Origin: Roseilinea sp034431495
Lineage (GTDB): Bacteria > Chloroflexota > Anaerolineae > J036 > Brachytrichaceae
NCBI GenBank assembly: GCA_034431495.1
Contig: DAOUDB010000312.1
Location: 1 to 5,460, forward strand
DNA length: 5,460 bases
Direction: 5' to 3'
The stretch's first letter is position 1. Each line of letters begins with the position of its first letter. The notes beneath the pieces are model-generated. The model did not search any database. It saw nothing but the letters and a program-made list of their open reading frames with translations, and was not told the DNA's origin. This document shows positions 1-5,460 of the stretch, piece by piece. Both the position numbers and the translations under genes were made by a program.

Positions 1-194
1 CCGTTGGGGATGCCCTCGGCGTGGAAGCGCATGAGCGGCAGGCCGACGGTGTGCAGGGCGCTGGCCATGATCGAGGGGTAGGGCCGGCTGGGCGTGTACA
101 GAAACTCAGTCCAGCGCGCGCTCTGGCTGTTGTTGACGAGTGTGGGCACATCGGAGGTTGTCACCAGCGCCGGCTCCTGATGATTGTCTTCCCA
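1..194 (-). repeat. Duplicated protein module, copy 2 (residues 977-1040, truncated by window edge)
   Basis: This is the second copy of the module at positions 2394-2582. It starts WEDNHQEP, keeps TTSDV, WTEFL, YPS and LMRFHAEGIPNG, and runs off the window in the PNG turn, so the rest of the module should lie just to the left. It follows the start of what looks like a third Ig-like strand pair (YYRLTSASYAQTAGVPFNIT), unlike copy 1, which sits inside the amidotransferase-like fold. The two copies are too diverged to be a recent tandem duplication or an assembly artefact. Confidence 0.75.
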
Positions 195-3122
195 CAGGTT
201 GATGGTGGTGATGTAGGCCGTGACGGTGATGTTGAATGGCACGCCGGCGGTCTGTGCATAGGATGCCGAAGTCAGGCGGTAGTACGTGGGCGGCGGTTCG
301 ACATCAAAAGCGTTGCTGGCGCCTGTGGCATCGCCTGAAGTGGCTGTGATGACAACGCTGTTGGCGATCTGGCTGATGCTGACGTTGCCGGTGAAGATGC
401 CGCTGACAAAGTTGCCGGTCGTGGCCGGGCTTAGCGTGCCGGTGCTGTCGGTGAGACTTGCCTGGCCGTTGAAGCCGGCCAGCCGGTTGCCCGACACATC
501 ACGCGCGGTGAGCACAATCTGGAACGGCGTGCCGACATATTGCGGGTTTGCGATTGTCTGGAAGGTGAAATGGTCGAGCGCCGGCGTGACCACTTCGACC
601 GAGGCGTAGCCGCTGATGCCGCCCACCGATGCCACAACGGTATTGGCGAAAATGCCTGCCGTCGAGCCGGCGGTGAACAGGCCCTGCTGATTGATTGTGC
701 CGCCACCGTTTACCACCGACCACGTGAAGGTTAACTGCGGGATGGGGTAGTGGTCGGCGTCGTAGCCCTGCGCGGTGAATTGCTGGCTGCCGCCGGCTGC
801 CACGGTGGCCGAGGCCGGCGTCACGACAATGTGATCGAGCGGGCCGGCCAACTGGTGTGTCACCACAGTCGAGCCGTCGAAGGCCGGCGCGTTGATCAGC
901 ATGTCGCGGATCTGGCCGGCGTCCTCGGTGAACAGGTAGAACATCGTCGGCATATCGGTCTTGCCGGTTAGGGTGGTTGTCACGCGGCGCAGCGCCGGAT
1001 CGTAGCTGCTGCTGGTGATGTTCGAAGTGTGCGTGGCGCGGATGTACTGGCAGGCGTAGTCGAGCGTGACGTAGAGCGGGTTGTACGGAGCCAGGTTCTC
1101 GGTAATGCCGCGCAGGATGGCCCGCCAGTTGTCCGGGGTGATGGAGGGCAGGAAGTAGCCATGCGTGAACAACGTGGCGAGGGCCATGGCGTCGAGCGCG
1201 CGCTTCGACTGGCGCGTGCCTTTGCCGATCGTCGCGTCAACGTTGTTGTCTGGATACCACTCGTAGCCGGCATCGTCGCGGATCTCGGTCACACAGTTGA
1301 AGAAACGGCCATCGAACTCAGGATGATTCGGGATGCTCATGAAGTCCGCGTAGTACTGCGGCAGGCCGGCCGAGCTGCTGCCCGTCTCATACTTGCGGAA
1401 GGGGCCGTTCATGATCCAGGGCGCGCCATAGCCATTGCCGGGAACCATCTGTGTGCCGACGAATTCGACGCCCCAGTCGGCCAGACCCTGGAAGGCGTTC
1501 GTGCCGAACTCGTAGTAATGTGGCAGCACGAACTTCGAGATGGGAATGTTGTATTGCTGGTGCCAGGCTGTACCCTCGGCGTAGTAAGCCGCCATAGTGG
1601 CGTCGGGCCAGTCTGACCCGCTGTGGTTGAAGTAGAAGAAGCCGCCGTTGAAAGCGTGGATCGAGGTGGTGGCCAGCCCGGCGTTGACAAGCGCCGACAG
1701 ATCGGCAGCCTCGGTGGCGTCGATGTTGTGGAAGAACAGGCCGGCCCACGGCTTGATGCCGAACTCGTTGGCGATGTGAATCCACTGGAACGGGCCAGAC
1801 TCATCGTCCACGCGCATGGTGACGAAAGGAGGCAGACCTTGCATGACGAACGGTTTGCGCGCAGCCCATACCATGCTGCGCCACACCAGATCGTCCAGCC
1901 CGAACATCGGCCCTTTGACGGCATATGACATCCAGGCGTAGCTGCCCCATTGCACGGCGCGGCCCTGGCCGTAACTGGTGATGGCCAGGAACGGCTGGCT
2001 GCCGCTGAGGGCCAGCGCGGTGACTGTGGGTGGGAGGGTGACGCCGGCCATCATCATGCTGCCGGTGCTGATCGATTCGCCAGCCTGATGGCGGGCGGTG
2101 ATGTAGTGCATCGGCGGCGGTGGCGGTGCGCTGGTCGGCACAAGTCGGATCCACGCCCAGCCAAAGAACGTGTAATCGCCGCTCAGTTTCTCCGCATCTC
2201 TCACATACAGGTTAAAGGCGCCATCGGTGATGGTCACCGTGCCCAGGCTGTACTCCTCATGCTGATCTGCGCCGCCGGCCCCGCCGACCGTATCCACGTA
2301 ATGCGCGCGCACATCATCCGGTGTGAAGCCGTAGAAGTAGCGCATGTTGCGGCCGGCCACGTTGGTGTACAGATTGGCCCACACCTCGTATTCGCCGTTG
2401 GGCACGTCAGTGGCATAGAAGCGCAGTGTCGGCAGCGCGCTTGTTTCGCTGATGCTCGCCAACACCGAGGGGTAATCGCGCCCGCCGACCCACAGAAATT
2501 CCGTCCATTGGCCATCTGTCTCGATGAGCTGGCCGACATCGCTTGTGGTCGCCAGAACGGGCGACTGATGCGCATCGTCCCAGCAGTCGATGCGATAGCC
2601 ATAGCTGCCCGCCTGCGACACAAAAGTGACGCCCGATGCGCTTGCCGGTGGGGTGTAGGCAAAGTTGAAGATGTCCTGCACGTACTGATAGCGCGGGGTG
2701 GCGCCCCCAATCGACAGATCATTGTCGAAGTTGACCAGGCCGCTGCCCGCGTTCACGGCTGCGACGATGGCTGCTTCTTCGGTTGCGTCGAGATATACAT
2801 CGCCAATGTCCAGTTGGCGATGCCCGATGATGATGAGGGCGTTGTCGCCGATGTCTGAGGGCAGCGGGGCAGTGGCAATATCCAGCGCAGTGTATGGCAC
2901 CCCGAAGTGATCCAGGTAGGGCTTGATGAAGTGGGTGTAGTCGGCGTATCCTGGGCTGGATGTGTTGACCAGCACCAGCGCGCCGGCAGTGAGTTCACCG
3001 GGCGGGTTGGACTGGTTTTGGGGAACGGCTGAGGCCGGCGCGACCGGCGCCACAGCCGCACAGATGAGCAGCAATGCCAGGACTACGATGCTCAATCGTC
3101 TGGGTTGTTGTTGCGAACGCAT
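1..3122 (-). CDS. Secreted multi-domain protein with amidotransferase-like, deacetylase-like and Ig-like domains (partial; C-terminus beyond window)
   Basis: The frame is open for 1040 codons from the ATG at 3122-3120 to position 1 with no stop, so the C-terminus is missing. The ATG is chosen because AGGAGG lies 7 bases upstream and a Sec signal peptide follows: RR at 8-9, hydrophobic core about 11-28, likely cut after ASA (residues 30-32). Residues about 46-175 resemble a class I glutamine-amidotransferase-like fold (strands ALVLVN and ALIIIG, helix EEAAIVAAV); no nucleophile Cys is visible there. The fold seems to resume at about 365-427 (FLAITSYGQGRAVQWGSY) around an inserted module at about 177-330. 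Residues about 430-700 look like a polysaccharide-deacetylase (NodB-like) barrel: TMRVDDE (D439, D440), H489, H500, LPHYYEFG (H535) and FTHGYF (H654). Two bacterial Ig-like domains follow (about 762-846 and 849-941), then a second copy of the inserted module from about 975. Export is well supported. Fold assignments come from motifs by eye, and substrate and activity are unknown. Confidence 0.88.
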   Translation of the reverse strand, partial: MRSQQQPRRLSIVVLALLLICAAVAPVAPASAVPQNQSNPPGELTAGALVLVNTSSPGYADYTHFIKPYLDHFGVPYTALDIATAPLPSDIGDNALIIIGHRQLDIGDVYLDATEEAAIVAAVNAGSGLVNFDNDLSIGGATPRYQYVQDIFNFAYTPPASASGVTFVSQAGSYGYRIDCWDDAHQSPVLATTSDVGQLIETDGQWTEFLWVGGRDYPSVLASISETSALPTLRFYATDVPNGEYEVWANLYTNVAGRNMRYFYGFTPDDVRAHYVDTVGGAGGADQHEEYSLGTVTITDGAFNLYVRDAEKLSGDYTFFGWAWIRLVPTSAPPPPPMHYITARHQAGESISTGSMMMAGVTLPPTVTALALSGSQPFLAITSYGQGRAVQWGSYAWMSYAVKGPMFGLDDLVWRSMVWAARKPFVMQGLPPFVTMRVDDESGPFQWIHIANEFGIKPWAGLFFHNIDATEAADLSALVNAGLATTSIHAFNGGFFYFNHSGSDWPDATMAAYYAEGTAWHQQYNIPISKFVLPHYYEFGTNAFQGLADWGVEFVGTQMVPGNGYGAPWIMNGPFRKYETGSSSAGLPQYYADFMSIPNHPEFDGRFFNCVTEIRDDAGYEWYPDNNVDATIGKGTRQSKRALDAMALATLFTHGYFLPSITPDNWRAILRGITENLAPYNPLYVTLDYACQYIRATHTSNITSSSYDPALRRVTTTLTGKTDMPTMFYLFTEDAGQIRDMLINAPAFDGSTVVTHQLAGPLDHIVVTPASATVAAGGSQQFTAQGYDADHYPIPQLTFTWSVVNGGGTINQQGLFTAGSTAGIFANTVVASVGGISGYASVEVVTPALDHFTFQTIANPQYVGTPFQIVLTARDVSGNRLAGFNGQASLTDSTGTLSPATTGNFVSGIFTGNVSISQIANSVVITATSGDATGASNAFDVEPPPTYYRLTSASYAQTAGVPFNITVTAYITTINLWEDNHQEPALVTTSDVPTLVNNSQSARWTEFLYTPSRPYPSIMASALHTVGLPLMRFHAEGIPN
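2394..2582 (-). repeat. Duplicated protein module, copy 1 (residues 181-243 of the secreted protein)
   Basis: This encodes the conserved start of a module inserted in the amidotransferase-like part. It begins WDDAHQSP, continues through TTSDV, WTEFL and YPS, and ends LRFYATDVPNG. Aligned by hand with the copy at positions 1-194 it shows 32 identities over 63 aligned residues, with one two-residue gap. The sequence beyond it (to about residue 330: EYEVWANLY, DGAFNLYVRDA, FFGWAWIRLVP) alternates short hydrophobic strands with turns. This suggests a beta-sandwich such as a carbohydrate-binding-like module. The fold and ligand are inferred. Confidence 0.75.
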
Positions 3123-3129
3123 GTGCACT

Positions 3130-3135
3130 CCTCCT
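3130..3135 (-). promoter_or_regulatory. Shine-Dalgarno site of the secreted-protein gene
   Basis: The plus-strand bases cctcct read AGGAGG on the minus strand, with 7 bases between them and the ATG at 3122. This is a consensus ribosome binding site at ideal spacing and fixes the start of the large secreted protein. The in-frame GTG at 3128-3126 is too close to the site to be used. Confidence 0.9.
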
Positions 3136-3184
3136 GATGACATGGGCGATACGAGCCTCATCTCCAAACAAGGCCCGCGCCCTC

Positions 3185-3199
3185 GCGGACAGAGTCCGC
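3185..3199. promoter_or_regulatory. Short perfect hairpin / inverted repeat
   Basis: GCGGAC and GTCCGC form a perfect 6-bp inverted repeat around the 3-base loop AGA. It lies 63 bases upstream of the left gene's ATG, so it could form in the 5' leader of that transcript or act as an operator half-site pair. No T-tract follows on either strand, so it is not a canonical intrinsic terminator. Its function is unknown. Confidence 0.4.
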
Positions 3200-3204
3200 A
3201 ATGC

Positions 3205-3237
3205 CGCCGACGCAGTCTCGTGTGGTTGTCGTCGGCG
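3205..3237. promoter_or_regulatory. 8-bp perfect inverted repeat with 17-base spacer
   Basis: CGCCGACG (3205-3212) and CGTCGGCG (3230-3237) are perfect inverted copies separated by 17 bases. Their centres are about 25 bases apart, a little over two helical turns, a geometry compatible with a dimeric repressor site. A stem-loop in the leader of the left gene is the alternative. It sits next to the hairpin at 3185-3199. This is a pattern observation only; some 8-bp pairs are expected by chance in GC-rich DNA. Confidence 0.35.
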
Positions 3238-3492
3238 AATCTGATCCCCCGTCGTCTTCAAAGAACTCTGTGTTTGCCTCACGCGAGCAGCACACCCATC
3301 GCCAACAACCCGCTTACAGACAATCCCCAGAAGTCGTCCGTTTCAAATCGTGAGGCGCCGGCTCTACCGAAACACATTACGTCCAGATTGGGCGCGCCGC
3401 AATGGGGAAAACATCAGTTTGAGTTGCGGTCTACGTCAATGGCGACTGCAATAAGACGCAGTGGGACACTGTGCTTTTCCATAGGGACGGTT

Positions 3493-3522
3493 TTGTTGAG
3501 GCAATCGTGCAGCGAGTATCAT
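3493..3522 (+). promoter_or_regulatory. Candidate sigma-70-type promoter for the membrane glycosyltransferase gene
   Basis: TTGTTG (3493-3498) and TATCAT (3517-3522) are separated by 18 bases. The -10 element matches TATAAT at five of six positions; the -35 is weak. Transcription would begin near 3529, leaving only about five bases before the ATG at 3534, which has no Shine-Dalgarno sequence. That fits a leaderless or near-leaderless transcript but rests on one weak promoter match. Confidence 0.25.
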
Positions 3523-3533
3523 CATCAACTGAC

Positions 3534-5201
3534 ATGAGCACACAATGCCCTGCATATCGCACGCTTGCCGGGCCGGCAGCAGCCATCGTGGTTATCGTCG
3601 CCGTTGCGTGGTATGCAGGCATCACGTTGCAAGGTCGCGCAGCCGGCGTGATCGGCAATGATCCGGCAACCTACGCGCAAATGGCCATCGATCTGGCCGA
3701 GCGTGGGACGCCGGCGCGCGCCTTTCCGCTGCTCGATGCCTTGCGCGATGAGGGGTTGAGCTGGTATGCCTTCATCCCGGTGGGCTATCGCCTGCCGGAC
3801 GGGCGACCGCTGGCAGTGCCGGTGTTTGCGTTTGGCGCGCCGTTGCTGCTGGCGGTGGCCTGGCGTCTGGCCGGCGAGGGAGGGCTGTATGCGCTCACAC
3901 CGCTGGTGGGCGCGGCATCGCTGGTTGTGGTGTTTGTCCTGGCGCGTCGACTGCTGGCCGGCGCTGCTCACGCGCAGCGCGCCGTGATTGCTGCCCTGGC
4001 TGTGGTGTTGCTGGCGACGACGCCCAAACAGATTGCGCTGGCGCTGGCGCCTATGTCCGATGTGCCGGCCCAGTTTGCATCGGCGCTGGCCGTCTTGCTG
4101 GCGCTGATTGCGGAAGGTCGGCGGCCCTGGCCGGCTCGCCTGGCCTGGCTGGCCGCCGGCCTGATGGTGGGTCTGGCTTATCTGATTCGCCATTCGACGC
4201 TGCTGATCTTGATTCCTATCGCCTGGTTGGCCTGGTCGCAGCCGGCGCGACGTTGGCGCCGGGAAGGGCCGGTGTGGCTGGCAGCCGGATTGGCCGTGAT
4301 GATGGCGCCCGATCTGGCCTATCGCGCTGCGCATCTGGAACACGTGCTGGCTGTGGAGAGCCTGGAGAGCACGGTGGCAAGCTGGCGCTATGTGCTGCCT
4401 AACCTGCTCAACATGGCCTTCGATCTGGCCTCGTGGCGCGGCTTTGGGCCGCTGGTAGTGCTCGCGGGTCTGGGCGTGGGGGGTGTCTGGCGCCGGGCCG
4501 GCCGGCGGGCTGCGATCGCCCTGCTGGGCTGGGGACTGGCCTTTGCGCTGTTTCACGCGCCGCTGGCTTTGACTGCCGTCTTCGAGAACACGCTGCGCTA
4601 TCTGCTGCCGGCCTATCCACCGCTGGTGATTTGCATGGCTGCCGGCTGTGTGGCGCTGGGCGAACGCATTGTGGCTGCATTGCGCCGCGCGCGAGGGGCT
4701 GAACTGGCCCGGCAGTCGTCAGGCCGCGCGCTGCGTCTGTGGCGCGCGCTGCTGGGAGTGGGTGGGGCGGTATTGCTGGCCGGCGGCCTGGCATTTGCCG
4801 TCCGTGCCCTGGTCAAGCCGCCCGATCCACAATTTACCTATGGCCGTATCGGCACAACCGCGCGCGCCGATCTGGCGCATCTGGCCGGGGCGTTGCCGGC
4901 TGATGCTGTGATCGGAACCAGCGACCAGATGCTCGGCGCACTCCTGCTCTACACGCAGCGCGACATTTTTCGTCCGTTTGCATTTGTGTCGCCGTCCGAT
5001 CAGTTTCCGCGTTTTCTGGCTGCCATGCGCCAGCGTGGCCGGCCGGTGTTTGTGCTGGGCAACCTGAGCTGTCTGGCCGGGCAGCCGGATGACGCGCGGC
5101 TGCCGGCATGGCTGGCCGATTACGCCTGGCGCGAGACCGGCCTGGTTGTGCGCGGATTGCCGTTCGACTGCGAGCAGCGGGTGTATCAGGCTGCTGACTG
5201 A
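3534..5201 (+). CDS. GT39/ArnT-like (GT-C fold) membrane glycosyltransferase
   Basis: From the ATG at 3534 the product is 555 residues. Hydrophobic segments lie at about 13-31, 93-113, 118-140, 149-165, 180-193, 201-218, 221-235, 246-262, 303-318, 325-350, 356-376 and 403-423. A soluble tail of about 130 residues follows. The first loop contains GNDPATYAQMA (D43), matching the acidic D-x-x-x-Y region that in PMT/ArnT-type GT-C enzymes carries the catalytic Asp. APMSDVPAQ at 172-180 and NTLRYLLPAYPPLVI at 352-366 are also typical of the group. Such enzymes transfer a sugar from a polyprenyl-phosphate donor to a protein, lipid or glycan on the outer face of the membrane; the acceptor here is unknown. 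The start is uncertain: the frame extends to GTG codons at 3507 (GAGG five bases upstream) and 3471. The ATG is preferred because it places the first membrane segment near the N-terminus. A family member without transferase activity cannot be excluded. Confidence 0.82.
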   Translation: MSTQCPAYRTLAGPAAAIVVIVAVAWYAGITLQGRAAGVIGNDPATYAQMAIDLAERGTPARAFPLLDALRDEGLSWYAFIPVGYRLPDGRPLAVPVFAFGAPLLLAVAWRLAGEGGLYALTPLVGAASLVVVFVLARRLLAGAAHAQRAVIAALAVVLLATTPKQIALALAPMSDVPAQFASALAVLLALIAEGRRPWPARLAWLAAGLMVGLAYLIRHSTLLILIPIAWLAWSQPARRWRREGPVWLAAGLAVMMAPDLAYRAAHLEHVLAVESLESTVASWRYVLPNLLNMAFDLASWRGFGPLVVLAGLGVGGVWRRAGRRAAIALLGWGLAFALFHAPLALTAVFENTLRYLLPAYPPLVICMAAGCVALGERIVAALRRARGAELARQSSGRALRLWRALLGVGGAVLLAGGLAFAVRALVKPPDPQFTYGRIGTTARADLAHLAGALPADAVIGTSDQMLGALLLYTQRDIFRPFAFVSPSDQFPRFLAAMRQRGRPVFVLGNLSCLAGQPDDARLPAWLADYAWRETGLVVRGLPFDCEQRVYQAAD

Positions 5202-5204
5202 GCC

Positions 5205-5220
5205 GCGCGCACAGCCGCGC
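5205..5220. other. Small GC hairpin between convergent genes
   Basis: GCGCG (5205-5209) and CGCGC (5216-5220) can pair around a 6-base loop. The same bases also form a direct repeat AGCCGCGCG (5201-5209 and 5213-5221). It lies in the 20-base gap between two convergent stop codons, so a shared transcription end is possible. No T-run follows on either strand, so a classical intrinsic terminator is not supported. Confidence 0.25.
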
Positions 5221-5221
5221 G

Positions 5222-5460
5222 TCAGCCATGCCAGGGCGTCAGCGTGACCTGCGGCAGCAGTCGGCGCGCGTCGTCGGGGCGGAAGTCGGCTGTGCCGGCC
5301 GTCATCAACACTGCGCCGGCGAAGGCAAAGCCCAGCCGCAGTCCTTCTTCCGGCGGTTCGCCGCGTGATAGGGCAAGCGCCATGCCGGCCAGCACGCCAT
5401 CGCCTGCGCCGGCGGCGCTGACCGCTCTGACCGACAAGGGGGGGATGTGGTAGTGCCGGG
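5222..5460 (-). CDS. PfkB-family sugar kinase, C-terminal fragment (1-phosphofructokinase/hexose-kinase-like)
   Basis: The frame enters from the right edge and stops at TGA (5224-5222), giving the last 78 residues of the protein; the start is outside the window. The fragment carries the PfkB/ribokinase signature near its N-terminal end, AAGAGDGVLAG, with the catalytic-base Asp at codon 5401-5399 and the GAGD anion hole. After it come a helix (EEGLRLGFAFAGAVLM), GTADFRPDDARRLLPQV and a short tail. The GT-x-x-x-R-x-x-D-x-x-x-LLPQV ending is most like 1-phosphofructokinase or tagatose-6-phosphate kinase branches of the family, which phosphorylate sugar phosphates with ATP in the cytoplasm. The substrate cannot be decided from this end alone. 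The usual T/V before GAGD and S/A after it are A and G here, a mild variation. The gene converges on the membrane glycosyltransferase with a 20-base gap. Confidence 0.88.
   Translation of the reverse strand, partial: RHYHIPPLSVRAVSAAGAGDGVLAGMALALSRGEPPEEGLRLGFAFAGAVLMTAGTADFRPDDARRLLPQVTLTPWHG

Larger units (their letters stand above)
3123..3533. other. Divergent intergenic region (regulatory; no gene seen)
   Basis: These 411 bases separate the start codons of two divergently oriented genes. GC content is lower than in the flanking genes (52-57% in two sampled 60-base stretches, against about 65% in a coding stretch). Short open frames cross it on both strands, but none has a good ribosome binding site, recognisable domain or coherent codon use, so I call no gene. 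It contains the ribosome binding site of the left gene, perfect inverted repeats at 3185-3199 and 3205-3237, a GGCGCGCC palindrome at 3391-3398, and a weak promoter candidate near 3493-3522. I found no convincing minus-strand promoter by eye. Confidence 0.7.

Noticed and set aside
1029..1616. 195-residue plus-strand open frame
   Set aside because: It is antisense to the deacetylase-like and following region and has no recognisable motif or ribosome binding site; a shadow frame.
1950..2858. 302-residue plus-strand open frame antisense to the secreted-protein gene
   Set aside because: It lies wholly inside the well-supported minus-strand gene, has a composition rich in His, Arg and Ala without domains, and its frame is opened by the GC-rich codon bias of the opposite strand.
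3060..3071. Possible lipobox around Cys21 (LLIC) in the secreted protein
   Set aside because: The residue before Cys is Ile rather than Gly, Ala or Ser, and a good AxA signal-peptidase I site (ASA, residues 30-32) follows; a lipoprotein is unlikely.
2995..3282. 95-residue minus-strand frame overlapping the start of the secreted protein
   Set aside because: It is out of frame with the 1040-codon gene, whose AGGAGG site and signal peptide give a far better start.
3391..3398. GGCGCGCC palindrome in the intergenic region
   Set aside because: The symmetry does not extend beyond eight bases and such GC palindromes are common at this base composition; no functional claim is justified.
2962..3537. 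191-residue plus-strand open frame across the intergenic region
   Set aside because: It overlaps the signal-peptide end of the minus-strand gene. It is low-complexity Ser/Arg/Pro-rich, with no ribosome binding site and no domain.
3525..4556. 343-residue minus-strand open frame
   Set aside because: It is antisense to the membrane glycosyltransferase. Its translation is dominated by Arg, Gln, His and Pro, typical of a mirror frame of a Leu/Ala-rich membrane protein.

Overview
The window looks like chromosomal DNA from a GC-rich bacterium. Coding DNA is about 65% GC in a sampled 60-base stretch; the main intergenic region is lower, at 52-57%. A strong AGGAGG ribosome binding site, large secreted modular proteins, a GT-C membrane glycosyltransferase and heavy use of the palindrome GCCGGC suggest a filamentous or anaerobic Chloroflexota (Anaerolineae/Chloroflexia type). 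That assignment is an impression from style, not a proof. No rRNA, tRNA, CRISPR, insertion sequence or phage gene is visible.

Layout. (1) Positions 1-3122, minus strand: one uninterrupted reading frame of 1040 codons with no stop, running off the left edge. It encodes a Sec-exported, multi-domain extracellular protein. In order it has a signal peptide, a class I glutamine-amidotransferase-like fold interrupted by a beta-sandwich-like module, a polysaccharide-deacetylase-like barrel, two bacterial Ig-like domains, and a second copy of the beta-sandwich-like module that is cut by the window edge. (2) Positions 3123-3533: a divergent intergenic region with no convincing gene. It holds the ribosome binding site of the left gene, two perfect inverted repeats and a weak promoter candidate for the right gene. 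(3) Positions 3534-5201, plus strand: a membrane protein with about 12 hydrophobic segments and a soluble C-terminal domain, of the GT39/ArnT-like GT-C glycosyltransferase type. (4) Positions 5222-5460, minus strand: the C-terminal 78 residues of a PfkB-family sugar kinase, convergent with the membrane protein and separated from it by 20 bases.

How they fit together. The secreted deacetylase-like protein and the GT-C membrane enzyme share a divergent promoter region and would both act on the outer face of the cytoplasmic membrane. A joint role in surface glycan or glycoprotein building and trimming is plausible but inferred. The sugar kinase is cytoplasmic, and its link to the others is only adjacency. 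The observation most worth following is the large secreted protein: a compound architecture with an internal module duplicated about 800 residues apart and about half identical between copies.
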